NCBI RefSeq assembly: GCF_001294575.1
Contig: NZ_CP012676.1
Span: 4,961,001-5,025,000 of the forward strand
From: Pseudomonas versuta
GTDB taxonomy: Bacteria; Pseudomonadota; Gammaproteobacteria; Pseudomonadales; Pseudomonadaceae
Direction of reading: 5' to 3'
Length of the DNA: 64,000 bases
Position numbers and translations under genes: made by a program. Every line of letters begins with the position of its first letter. Positions within the stretch are counted from its first letter, which is position 1. Shown here piece by piece: positions 9,411-19,408 of this stretch. The notes under the pieces were generated by a model. It worked only from the letters and a program-made list of their open reading frames with translations, made no database searches and was not told where the DNA came from.

Positions 9411-9545
9411 GGGGTTCTCCGGTGTGAATGCTGACCTTTCCCAGGAGTCTGGCTCGACGGCGCTGATGCAATCGCTGGCAAGCCTGACTTCCACAAGCCG
9501 TGGATCAATTCAGACCCTTGGGATACACGATCATCACAAGGATGG

Positions 9546-11228
9546 TCAATCCGGCAGGGCAATCGGGCCGATTTCGTGGAACACATCGCCCGGCCCTGGA
9601 TTCTCGGCATGGGTGCTGCCGCCGAAGTGGGTCATGATGCCCCATACCGCGTTCAAGGAGGTCTGTACCGCACCCTCTACCCATGCCGGGGTCCATGACA
9701 CATCATCGCCGGCAATGAAGATTCCGCGTTGCTCGCCGGGTAAATCCTGCTGCATGAAGTGGGCGTACATTCGCTGGTTGTAGCGATAGTGCCCCGGCAG
9801 CGCGCCTTTAAAGGCGCCAAGGAAGTGCGGATCGGCTTCCCACGACACGGTGATCGGGTCGCCGATGATGCGGCTGGCGATATCCACCTTGGGGTAGATC
9901 TTTTTCAACGAGTCGAGTGCCAGTTTGACGCGCTTTTCCACGGGGTGAGGAAGCATTTTCAGCGCATCACTCATCCACGAGTACGACAGACAGATAACCC
10001 CGGGCTTATCGTCTCCGTTATCGAACAGGTAGGTACCGCGGGTCAGGCGATCGGTCAGAGTCATGCTCATCAGGTCGCGGCCAGTTTGCGGGTCTTTGTC
10101 TTTCCAGAACGGGCGGTCGACCATGACAAAAGTTTTCGAAGACTGCATGTAGCGCGTACGGTCCAGTGCCATCCACACCTTTTGCGAAAACAGCGACTCT
10201 TCGCATTCGATCTGGGTGGTCAGCAGCCAGCTTTGACAGGTAACCAGAATGGCTGCATGGGAGCGGACCACCCCCAGGTTGTCGGTGACGCAAAACTGCC
10301 CGTCAGGGGCGCGGGATATGGCTTTGACCCCGGTACGCGGTGCACCGTTGTGCAATGAGCTGAGGCTGGTGCCTTCGGGCCAGTGGGCGCAGCGTTCAGG
10401 CGCATGGCGCCAGATGCCCAGCGGGACTTGCTCAACACCGCCGACGACCAGGTGCTGGTGGTCATCACAGTTGGTCATCACTACCCGGAAAATCTCGAGC
10501 ATTGAGTTAGGGAAATCGGAGTCCCAGCCGCCGGTACCAAAGCCGACCTGGCCAAACACTTCGCGGTGCTGGAAAGACAGTTTGGCGAAGGCCTTGGATG
10601 TGGCCACAAAGTCGTAGAACGTGCGGTCGTCCCACAGTGGAACCAGCGTGTTCCACAGCTCTTTGAGGCGTGGTACGTCACGGTCGCGGATGGCTTGCTG
10701 GATATCGCCAAAGCGCGAACCCGATTCGAGCGCATCCGCCCACGCGTCAGCGACTTCCTGGAAGAGTGCAGGCAGGTCCGCCAATTTTTGGGCATAGAAT
10801 GTCTGGCCTTCCAGATCAATCACAGTGCTGCCCGAAGCGGGTGTCAGCGGGTTGGGAAACGGTTTGGTTTCCAGCCCCAGCTTGTCGACGTAGTGGTAGA
10901 ACGCGGTTGAAGACACCGGGAAACGCATGCCGCCCAACTCGGCGATTACCCCTTCAGTGCCTTCAAAGGCTTGTGAACGCAGGCGCCCACCCATTTTCGA
11001 GGCTTCATACACTACGGGTTTGAGGCCCAGTTTCATCAGTTCGTATGCGGCGACCATTCCGGCCATGCCAGCGCCAACGATGGCCACCTCGGACCCCAAT
11101 TTGTCCGCAGGGATACTGCCCAGGCCAGCCGGGTGTTCGATCCAGTCATCAAAGGCAAACGGAAAGTCCGGGCCGAAGATGGTAATGGGTTTTTTTCCGT
11201 CGATAGGGTGGCGATTATTTTTGTTCAT
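9546..11228 (-). CDS. davB: L-lysine 2-monooxygenase DavB (FAD amine oxidase family)
   Basis: A 560-residue flavoprotein of the monoamine oxidase family with the FAD dinucleotide fold G52-x-G54-xx-G57 (VAIVGAGMAGMVAAYEL) and the C-terminal FAD segment (GIFIAGDDVSWTPAWVEGA). The family includes tryptophan 2-monooxygenase; length, context with davA and the neighbouring Lrp gene favour the lysine enzyme, which converts L-lysine, oxygen to 5-aminovaleramide, CO2 and water. AGGT precedes the ATG. A sigma-S-like -10 (CTATACT) lies at 11262-11268, and an operator-like repeat at 11325-11357 stands about 100 bases upstream of the start. Confidence 0.9.
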   Translation of the reverse strand: MNKNNRHPIDGKKPITIFGPDFPFAFDDWIEHPAGLGSIPADKLGSEVAIVGAGMAGMVAAYELMKLGLKPVVYEASKMGGRLRSQAFEGTEGVIAELGGMRFPVSSTAFYHYVDKLGLETKPFPNPLTPASGSTVIDLEGQTFYAQKLADLPALFQEVADAWADALESGSRFGDIQQAIRDRDVPRLKELWNTLVPLWDDRTFYDFVATSKAFAKLSFQHREVFGQVGFGTGGWDSDFPNSMLEIFRVVMTNCDDHQHLVVGGVEQVPLGIWRHAPERCAHWPEGTSLSSLHNGAPRTGVKAISRAPDGQFCVTDNLGVVRSHAAILVTCQSWLLTTQIECEESLFSQKVWMALDRTRYMQSSKTFVMVDRPFWKDKDPQTGRDLMSMTLTDRLTRGTYLFDNGDDKPGVICLSYSWMSDALKMLPHPVEKRVKLALDSLKKIYPKVDIASRIIGDPITVSWEADPHFLGAFKGALPGHYRYNQRMYAHFMQQDLPGEQRGIFIAGDDVSWTPAWVEGAVQTSLNAVWGIMTHFGGSTHAENPGPGDVFHEIGPIALPD

Positions 11229-11261
11229 GGCTGACCTGCTGGCGACCCGCGTTCAACGCTG

Positions 11262-11268
11262 AGTATAG
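11262..11268 (-). promoter_or_regulatory. Candidate -10 element for davB (CTATACT)
   Basis: CTATACT on the minus strand, 33 bases before the davB ATG, matches the sigma-S/sigma-70 extended -10 consensus. I see no good -35 at 16-18 bases, which would fit sigma-S dependence or an activator-dependent promoter. Confidence 0.45.
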
Positions 11269-11324
11269 GAAAAGACAGGCACCATGATAGGGAGCGTAGA
11301 ACACGTTAATAAGGCGCAATGTGT

Positions 11325-11357
11325 CGTCGTTATGACTGATTTTTAGTCAGTATGACG
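11325..11357. promoter_or_regulatory. Operator-like inverted repeat between the Lrp gene and davB
   Basis: Two 13-bp arms (11325-11337 and 11345-11357; CGTCGTTATGACT and AGTCAGTATGACG) match at 10 of 13 positions as an inverted repeat around an AT-only-like 7-base centre GATTTTT. Length and AT-rich centre resemble Lrp/AsnC dyads. It sits 41 bases past the stop of the Lrp-type gene and about 75-80 bases upstream of the likely davB transcription start, an activator-like position. Confidence 0.5.
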
Positions 11358-11397
11358 AATCAAGGCTGCATAGTGATGTGTCTGACAGGGGTAAGTG

Positions 11398-11850
11398 TCA
11401 CCCGCGGTCGACTTTGCTGCTGAGAATGATCGAGGTGGTGGTTTTTTCAACACCTTCGACATTGCCAATCTGATCCAGCAATTGATCCAGCTGCTCGGGA
11501 GAGTCGCTGCGTAGCCACGCCACGTAATCGAATTCGCCACTGACAGCGCACAGTTGCTGCACCTGGCTCATGCTGCTCAGGCGTCTGACGACCTCTTTAC
11601 CCGAGCGCGGTTGCACGGTAATGCCGACATAAGCCTGCAAGCCTCCATCAATAAGTCGCTGCCCCAAACGTACGCCGTAGCCTGTGATCACTCTGGTTTT
11701 CTCCAGCCGCGCCAGACGAGAGGTCACTGTAGTGCGCGCGATCCCCAGCTTGCGCGCCAGCATCGCCACGCTTTCGCGGGCATTGAGCTGCAAGGCCGCA
11801 ATCAATTGACGGTCGATTTCATCCAGTGCATGCGGGTGGGCATCAGACAA
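11398..11850 (-). CDS. Lrp/AsnC-family transcriptional regulator
   Basis: A 150-residue protein with an N-terminal winged helix-turn-helix (LDEIDRQLIAALQLNAR, then ARKLGIARTTVTSRLARLEKTRVI) and a C-terminal RAM/AsnC ligand domain (QAYVGITVQ, GEFDYVAWLRSD). Regulators of this family sense amino acids and bind as dimers or octamers to AT-rich dyads. It lies directly upstream of davB on the same strand, so regulation of lysine breakdown is the natural inference, with the dyad at 11325-11357 as candidate site. The sequence does not show whether it activates or represses, or which amino acid it binds. Confidence 0.9.
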   Translation of the reverse strand: MSDAHPHALDEIDRQLIAALQLNARESVAMLARKLGIARTTVTSRLARLEKTRVITGYGVRLGQRLIDGGLQAYVGITVQPRSGKEVVRRLSSMSQVQQLCAVSGEFDYVAWLRSDSPEQLDQLLDQIGNVEGVEKTTTSIILSSKVDRG

Positions 11851-12232
11851 GGGGGGCTCCTGTTACATGAGTGGCGCGGGCGGTCATGGTACATGGCCTC
11901 TCGTTAGCAGCCTACGTCTGGACTCGGTTCTTCATATGTTCATCAAACGACAGTTATAACCACGAAGATAATGAGCCTGTCGATCAGACGATGAAATATA
12001 TAAAAGTCATAGCTTATATACGTCTACTGACAGTTTTCGGGAGGATGAATTCGGATTAAGTGCTTTATGCAAAACATGCAATACTGGATTTAATTACCTG
12101 AAAAATCAGAACGTCAAATACCTGTGTTTGTATAGCGTGTCGCGACAATCACCGGTCTTGCTGTCGACATATAAGAAAACAGTTTTGGTGCGAATACCCC
12201 ATACCCAAATAAAAAATCGTCGTCGATACTGT

Positions 12233-12260
12233 TTGTCGCAACATCGAATCTGTTCATAAC
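12233..12260 (+). promoter_or_regulatory. Candidate sigma-70 promoter of the delta-60 repeat gene
   Basis: TTGTCG (12233-12238), 16-base spacer, CATAAC (12255-12260), each 4 of 6 to consensus. Predicted start near 12267, just before the hairpin at 12270. Confidence 0.4.
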
Positions 12261-12269
12261 CGGCGATCT

Positions 12270-12287
12270 CTATTTCTTCGGAAATAG
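12270..12287 (+). promoter_or_regulatory. Leader hairpin with TTCG tetraloop
   Basis: CTATTTC-TTCG-GAAATAG: a perfect 7-bp stem closed by the very stable C(UUCG)G tetraloop, 30 bases before the ATG at 12317. It would lie at or near the 5' end of the transcript, a position where such hairpins stabilise mRNA. Confidence 0.55.
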
Positions 12288-12316
12288 CAGGCGGCCATTA
12301 ATTGAGGAATATATAA

Positions 12317-13647
12317 ATGGTTACTCAAAAAGCGATTTTCCATACAAGTCCGGGTGATATGGATACCAGTTTTGGAATAGGTGGCATTGCAACCATTGAG
12401 GTGCCAGGTGCCTTTTACTCTACCGTCACGGGAGTCATAAATGGTAAGGACGACTCCCTGTATGTTTGCGGAACGGCGGATACGGACACTGGTTCAAGAT
12501 TTTTCATCACGCTTTTAGAATCCAGCGGGAGCATTAATCAAAATTTTGGTAACAAGGGTTTTGTCATTGGTACCTTTGGTTCAGCAGCCGAAGACTCCTA
12601 TGCTGCGCAGCTTGTCTGGTCTCACGATGAAAAGCTGCTACTGATTGGGTCCTCCCGTATTGGTCTCGATATTTATCCGGCACTGGCCAAGTTTGACCAA
12701 CAGGGCAATATTGACCCGACATTTGGCGAAAGTGGCAGTGGTAAGGTTGTAGTGTTGCTTCCCGGTCCGCCGGGCACACATTTCTCATCAGAAAGCGATT
12801 CTGAGCAGAAGGCGGTTAAAATCACTATTGCACCATTGAAAGTCGGCGCTGCCAGCCTGCGGAGTGATGGGAAAATTCTGCTTTCCCATTATTTCTTCAG
12901 AGGACCTGCTCCAAGCTACGGCATGGTCATCCAGCTCAGCTCTAATGGCTCTCTGGACACAGAGTTTAACGCTACCGGTTATTTAGCTGTCATGGCTCCC
13001 GGTAACAAGTCGGGTCAGACACAAGTGACCAATGTAACGATTGATTCAGCAGGCCGGTATTTAGTGTGCGGTGGTGTCAACAGTCTTGACTCCTCCCCGC
13101 TTAATTCTTTTATTGCGCGCTATACGGCACAGGGTGTGCCGGATAACACATTCGGGCCGGACGGGTTTCAAATAGTGTTTCAGGATGAAGTCCTTCCCGG
13201 TGGGGATCGCGTAGAACTAATGGTTCCGTTGGACGCTGGGGTGTTTTAGGGCTCGGTGGTTCTATTTATGAGCCTTATGTCGGTCAGCTATTAATGCTGG
13301 AAGAAAATGGCCAGATGAACCCTGATTTTAATTTTGGTACCCCCCTTAATACACGTTTGGGTGAAAGCGGGACACTGTGGAAAAACTGTACTTATCAACC
13401 TGACGGGATGCTGGTAGTCGTGGGGGCAATCGACAAGCTTGTAGACTCATTTGACTTTGATATCGTTATTGCCCGTTTTGATAAGTCGGGTGGTCTGGAC
13501 AGTTCATTCAACTCGGGGCTCGGTTGGGTGCGCACGCGATTAGGCAATGAAGTAGCAGGCGCTTACACGGTTCTGCTGCAGAACAACAAGATTGTCGTTG
13601 GTGGGGTTTCGGATTCCATGGGGGTTGTATTGCGCTATCAAAGTTAA
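12317..13647 (+). pseudogene. Delta-60 repeat protein gene broken by a one-base frameshift
   Basis: Two reading frames (12317-13249 and the frame ending at 13647) together encode one protein of about 443 residues built of seven delta-60-like repeats, each with a motif such as MDTSFGIGGI, INQNFGNKGF, IDPTFGESG, LDTEFNATGY, PDNTFGPDGF, MNPDFNFGT and LDSSFNSGLG. The repeat suggests a beta-propeller, function unknown, often found in Pseudomonas. No signal peptide is visible. The first frame stops at TAG 13247-13249; adding one G to the run GGGG at 13238-13241 restores LDAGGVLGLGG and the downstream frame. It is either a recent inactivation or a sequencing error. Base composition is lower in GC than the neighbours, suggesting acquired DNA. 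Confidence 0.8.
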
Positions 13648-14039
13648 GACCTTTTTGGTTTAACAATAACCCAGTCTTGTAGTGTGAGTTGCTGAGTGTA
13701 AATAAGAGCCTGTCATATATATGGCGGGCTCTTCAGTATTCTTATTTCACCGCCCGAATCTGATGGACTGTTACGGGGCCGACAAGGTAGGTGAGGTTGT
13801 TATGCGTGTAAAGATTGCTAGGGTGGCGCACGTACGCTCTAAGCCGTTGCGCCTGGATGCTCGCACCTCTGGTCATGCTGTCTTCGGTGCGAAAGGTTGC
13901 CACCTGGTATGCGAATCAGAGCCTTCCAGATGGCGAAAGGAGCTTTGACGAGAGTTTCCATGAGAGGTGTTTTTAGGAGGCTGGCGAGCCTGTACTTAAC
14001 CTCTGGAGCGCAGAACTAACGCCAGGGCTCATGCAAAAA
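13648..14039. other. Intergenic region between the delta-60 gene and the tRNA terminator
   Basis: No gene I can support. A hairpin (13704-13733) follows the delta-60 gene. A 75-codon frame at 13721-13948 starts inside that hairpin, matches no family I know and is not annotated. Confidence 0.5.
13704..13733 (+). terminator. Possible terminator of the delta-60 gene
   Basis: AAGAGCC (13704-13710) pairs with GGCTCTT (13727-13733) around an AT-rich centre; the following T-tract is poor, so termination may be weak. Confidence 0.45.
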
Positions 14040-14066
14040 CACGAAAGCCGCGCAATGCGCGGCTTT
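14035..14066 (-). terminator. Terminator of the tRNA-Ile2 transcript
   Basis: Read on the minus strand, AAAGCCGCGC and GCGCGGCTTT form a 10-bp stem with a 3-base loop (14044-14066), followed by CGTGTTTTTG. It lies six bases past the tRNA 3' end. Confidence 0.8.
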
Positions 14067-14071
14067 GAGTA

Positions 14072-14148
<77 letters not shown>

Positions 14149-14605
14149 TCAGTAGGCCGCGGATTATAACGATGGTTTCTCGCGAGTGCTATCCGAAAAG
14201 TCTGAAATAGAGACGTGAAGAATGTTCTCTGCGATTTTTTTGCAGTTTAAGACCCGATTGCGATATTTCTCTTTGTGTTGCTCGCAGCCTGCTCGACAAG
14301 AAAATCTCGTAGCGGCAGGGCTTCGACACCCTCTGCAATGACGGTAGTGACAATGACTGTGTCGTAGGTGTTATGGGGAAAGCCGCGATAATTTTTTGTC
14401 GTTTTTTATATGCCCAGAGATAAATGCTTAAGCTGGTCTTGATTGATGCCCCCCCCCCAGGGTTTAACCCCTGCTCCGACGGTCCAGGTAAAAGCGGCAG
14501 TAACAGAATGGCCGGCGAGCGTGGTTTGAGCTGCCCTCTATAGGCTCGGCTCTGGCGGGAGTTGCGAGTGGTATTGCGCAGGAGTGGGGCAGGGGTTATT
14601 GCTAT
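14149..14605. other. Intergenic region between tRNA-Ile2 and rpoD
   Basis: Contains the tRNA promoter at its left end and the rpoD terminator just beyond its right end. In between I see no gene. A run of ten C (14449-14458) next to GGGTTTAACCCC is the only marked low-complexity feature. Confidence 0.5.
14163..14191 (-). promoter_or_regulatory. Promoter of tRNA-Ile2
   Basis: Perfect -10 TATAAT (complement of 14163-14168) about 7 bases before the expected start, followed by the GC-rich discriminator CCGCGG typical of stringently controlled stable-RNA promoters. The -35 at 17 bases (TAGCAC) is poor. Confidence 0.6.
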
Positions 14606-14637
14606 AAAGCAAAACCCCCGGCAGGGCCGGGGGTTTT
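14606..14637 (-). terminator. Terminator of rpoD
   Basis: Minus-strand stem AAAACCCCCGGC / GCCGGGGGTTTT (12 bp, 3-base loop) ending in TTTTGCTTT, starting four bases past the rpoD stop codon. It closes the rpsU-dnaG-rpoD operon. Confidence 0.92.
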
Positions 14638-14641
14638 GGTA

Positions 14642-16489
<1,848 letters not shown>

Positions 16490-16536
16490 AACACCCTATC
16501 CACTGAAGGTCTTGGCGGGCAAAAAACAAGCCGAGG

Positions 16537-16566
16537 ATTATACCTTAGCTATGACCTCACGCGCCA
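16537..16566 (-). promoter_or_regulatory. Candidate internal promoter for rpoD
   Basis: Perfect TATAAT on the minus strand (16537-16542) with TGGCGC at an 18-base spacer (16561-16566), overlapping the end of dnaG, 48 bases before the rpoD ATG. Confidence 0.5.
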
Positions 16567-18521
16567 GTTGAGGTCGGGTTTGATGCGGAATTATTGCGAC
16601 TTAGAAGGTCGCGTAACTGATTTTTCTCCTCGGTACTGAGCTCGCCTTGACGTGCTTTTCGAAGAAGTTGCTCCAGATTTCGCTCGCGTTGGCGAGCTGA
16701 CAGGCTAGTTATAGTGTCGAAAAACTGTTGTTCAAGGTTGTCGGCATCAATTAACCATTCCTTTTCCAGCAATCTTTGCAATAAACGACCCTGTTCAGTC
16801 CCGTGCCAGCGGGATAACAACTGAATAGAGCTTAGCTTAGGATTTTTCTGTACGGCCTCAACCAGAGCGATCAGCAGTTGGTTATTAGTCTGGTCTTCTG
16901 CAGCGAAGTGCCCGGCGTCTTCAACTTTTGCAGCCAGTTGAGGGTGGTGCAGCAAGGTGCGCAGTGCGGCCAGGGTTGGCGGCTCTACTGCTGCGGGTAT
17001 GCGCGGGCCGCGCGGCGGGTCGTTGTCACCGCCTCGCCTGGTTTTTTTGTCCCAAGGCTTGCTTTCCCACTTCTTGCCGCCAGCGCCAGGCTTTTTCGGA
17101 GTCCACTCCTGTTGGGGGAGGTAGGTGTCCGGTTGCTGGAAGTCGCTATAGTCAGGCATTCCATCGTAATCAATGCTCGGGTCGTAAGCAGGTTGCGCCT
17201 GTGTTTTAGCGGGTGCGTTCTGTGCCAGTTGGCTGACTGTTTCGCTGGTGAGGCCGGTTATCTCGCTCAGTCGTTGACGCATCAAGGTCCGCAGGTTGGC
17301 GCCCGGGACTTTGTCGATCAGCGGTGCTGCAAGGGTGGCCATATGGGCCTTGCCTTCAAGCGATCGCGGGTCGGACTCTTCCGTCAATTGCTGGAAGAAG
17401 TAATCGGCCAGCGGTTGTGCGTGCTGGTTGATGCGGGCCTTGAAGGCGTCGGTGCCTTCTGAGCGCACCAGGGTATCCGGGTCTTCGCCTTCGGGAAGGA
17501 ACAGGAAGCGCGCGCGACGTCCATCCTGCAGGCAGGGCAGTGTTGCCTCCAGTGCGCGCCAGGCGGCATTGCGGCCTGCCTGGTCGCCGTCAAAGCAGAA
17601 CAGAACGCTGGGCACCACGCGGAACAGGCGCTTCATGTGTTCTTCACTGGTTGCCGTGCCGAGGGTGGCTACGGCATTGCGCAGGCCTTGCTGGGCTAGG
17701 GCGATGACATCCATATAACCTTCGACCACGATGATTTCGTCGAGGCTGCGGTTGAACTTGCGTGCTTCGAACAGCCCGTACAGTTCCTGGCCCTTATGAA
17801 AGACCGGGGTTTCGGGGGAGTTCAGATACTTTGGTTTATCGTCGCCCAGCACGCGGCCGCCGAAAGCGATTATGCGGCCCCGGCTGTCTCGGATCGGAAA
17901 CATGACACGATCACGAAAGCGGTCATAGCGCTTGCCGGTTTCGGCATTTTCGACCAGCAGGCCGGCGTCGATCATGGCCTTTTGTTGCAGCGTGTCGCTG
18001 CTCAGGTGCTTGTACAGGTTGTCCCAGCCCGGCGGGGCGAAACCGAGGCCGAAGTCGCGGGCTATTTCGCCGGTCAGGCCTCGTCCCTTCAAGTAGTCCA
18101 CGGCTGCTTTGCGTGCAGGATGGCCTTTTAGGGCTTGACGATAAAAGTCGGCAGCGGCTGTCAGTAGCGGGTAAAGCGGGGAGTCGGTCGGCTGCCTTGG
18201 TTTGTGTGGGCGGCCGCTTTCTTCCCGGGGTATTTCCATGCCGGCGGCTTTGGCCAGTTCTTCTACAGCCTGGGGGAAGTCCAGGTTGTCGTGGTCCATG
18301 ATAAAGCCGAGGGCATTGCCGCCTGCGCCGCACCCGAAACAGTAATAGAACTGTTTATCAGGGCTGACGCTGAAGGATGGGGTTTTTTCTTTATGGAAGG
18401 GGCAGCAGGCGGTGTAGTTTTTGCCGGCTTTCTTCATTTGCACGCGCGAGCTGACGACATCGACGATATCGGTGCGGTTCAGAAGGTCGTCAATAAAGCT
18501 CTGGGGGATTAACCCGGCCAT
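16557..18521 (-). CDS. dnaG: DNA primase DnaG
   Basis: A 654-residue primase that makes RNA primers for replication. The N-terminal zinc-binding domain shows Cys40-x2-His43 and Cys61-x2-Cys64 (CPFH, YYCFGC). The RNA polymerase/TOPRIM core follows (GFGLAPPGW-like block, FGGRVLGDDKPKYLNSPET, EGYMDVIALAQQG, CFDGDQAGRNAAWRA). A proline-, lysine- and glycine-rich linker of about 80 residues (roughly 430-510) precedes the C-terminal helicase-binding domain. The middle gene of the macromolecular synthesis operon; a 473-base gap separates it from rpsU. Confidence 0.97.
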   Translation of the reverse strand: MAGLIPQSFIDDLLNRTDIVDVVSSRVQMKKAGKNYTACCPFHKEKTPSFSVSPDKQFYYCFGCGAGGNALGFIMDHDNLDFPQAVEELAKAAGMEIPREESGRPHKPRQPTDSPLYPLLTAAADFYRQALKGHPARKAAVDYLKGRGLTGEIARDFGLGFAPPGWDNLYKHLSSDTLQQKAMIDAGLLVENAETGKRYDRFRDRVMFPIRDSRGRIIAFGGRVLGDDKPKYLNSPETPVFHKGQELYGLFEARKFNRSLDEIIVVEGYMDVIALAQQGLRNAVATLGTATSEEHMKRLFRVVPSVLFCFDGDQAGRNAAWRALEATLPCLQDGRRARFLFLPEGEDPDTLVRSEGTDAFKARINQHAQPLADYFFQQLTEESDPRSLEGKAHMATLAAPLIDKVPGANLRTLMRQRLSEITGLTSETVSQLAQNAPAKTQAQPAYDPSIDYDGMPDYSDFQQPDTYLPQQEWTPKKPGAGGKKWESKPWDKKTRRGGDNDPPRGPRIPAAVEPPTLAALRTLLHHPQLAAKVEDAGHFAAEDQTNNQLLIALVEAVQKNPKLSSIQLLSRWHGTEQGRLLQRLLEKEWLIDADNLEQQFFDTITSLSARQRERNLEQLLRKARQGELSTEEKNQLRDLLSRNNSASNPTSTGA

Positions 18522-18994
18522 GGCGTTCTCGTCATCTCAGCGCAGAAATTAACCCGCATGAAGGCTTGGTCATCTGGGCGTGCAGGCAAGTGCTCTGCAA
18601 GATCGGGGACGTCTGCTTGATCATGTTGGGGGAGTGTATCTGTCGAAACATCACTGATTCATTATTAATCAGGGTGAAAAGCTTCGAAAGGTGTCGCGCT
18701 CTGAGTCCGGCATTGACCAATGGCTGGTCTCGGATAGCTCATAAGCAGGCACTGGAGAGGTGCCTTGGGCTGATCGTCTTTAGGAAAATCAGAGGGGTGT
18801 GCTCGTCGGTAGCCTTGGAAGGCTCGTCAGTAAAGACGTGCACCGCTGGCTATTAGGCCAGGTCTGACGTGATGTAGCGTTTTGTCGCGGTCGCATCTGC
18901 GGCCTTGACAATAAAGCATGTAACTAAAGCTGCAACTGCCTACGGCCCGGCTTTAGGCCGGGCTTGGCAGAAGCGTGCTTCGAACGTCTGTGTA
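18522..18994. other. 473-base gap between rpsU and dnaG
   Basis: Unusually long for this operon. It holds a hairpin close to rpsU (18945-18963) and a short palindrome AGCCTTGGAAGGCT (18811-18824) between two GCTCGTC copies. The rest has no gene or promoter I can support; a promoter for dnaG may be present. Confidence 0.5.
18945..18963 (-). terminator. Hairpin after rpsU, possible partial terminator
   Basis: GCCCGGC (18945-18951) pairs with GCCGGGC (18957-18963), 32 bases past the rpsU stop. No clear T-tract follows on the minus strand, so it may only reduce read-through into dnaG or protect the rpsU message. Confidence 0.45.
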
Positions 18995-19210
18995 TTAGTA
19001 CAGACGAACGGCGCGGCGCTGCTCGCGCTGAACTTTCTTCGCGTGACGCTTAACAGCAGCTGCTGCTTTACGCTTACGCTCAGAAGTCGGCTTCTCGTAA
19101 AATTCGCGGCTGCGAACTTCAGCCAGAACACCGGCTTTTTCGCAGGAGCGCTTGAAACGACGCAGAGCTACGTCGAAGGGTTCGTTCTCTTTTACTTTGA
19201 CGGCTGGCAT
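18995..19210 (-). CDS. rpsU: 30S ribosomal protein S21
   Basis: The complete 71-residue S21: [19 protein letters not shown], then [13 protein letters not shown] and a strongly basic tail ([16 protein letters not shown]). S21 helps the 30S subunit bind mRNA at initiation. It is the first gene of rpsU-dnaG-rpoD and is divergent from tsaD, the classic arrangement. AAGGT lies about 9 bases before the ATG, and a candidate promoter is at 19293-19321. Confidence 0.98.
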
Positions 19211-19292
19211 CCAGAGCTACCTTCATTCATTACCGGGGTCAACGTCTCAAGGCAAAATCGCGTTGGAAGACGTCGGTTTTTAAGGGTTGCGG

Positions 19293-19321
19293 ATGTTAAC
19301 CCCTCATCGCCCGGAATGCAA
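19293..19321 (-). promoter_or_regulatory. Candidate promoter of rpsU
   Basis: TTGCAT (19316-19321) and TAACAT (19293-19298) on the minus strand with a 17-base spacer, about 75 bases before the rpsU start. Match to consensus is moderate. Confidence 0.4.
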
Positions 19322-19408
19322 AGCCTCTGATCGAAAACCGCTGGCCGGGGGCGGGAGTGGCGACTATTATGCGCGCCTTCGAATTTAGCCTCTACAAGGC
19401 GTAAACCC

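Larger units (their letters stand above)
11851..12316. other. 466-base AT-rich intergenic region
   Basis: Holds no credible gene. It is visibly richer in A and T than its surroundings (many ATATA and AAAA tracts) and contains a perfect 10-bp palindrome TGTCGCGACA (12138-12147). Its right end carries the probable promoter and leader hairpin of the delta-60 gene; its left end must carry the promoter of the Lrp gene, which I could not place. Confidence 0.6.

Noticed and set aside
9431..9494. Upstream extension of davA to 292 residues
   Set aside because: The nitrilase fold begins at MRIALYQ (9410), which has a good GGAG site; the extra residues are not conserved-looking.
12138..12147. TGTCGCGACA palindrome as an operator
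   Set aside because: Ten-base palindromes occur by chance at this window size and no promoter element lies beside it.
13721..13948. 75-codon frame downstream of the delta-60 gene
   Set aside because: Its start lies in a terminator-like hairpin, there is no ribosome binding site and the product is not recognised.
18566..18856. 96-codon frame between dnaG and rpsU
   Set aside because: Cys-rich with no family match and would run against the operon; no ribosome binding site.
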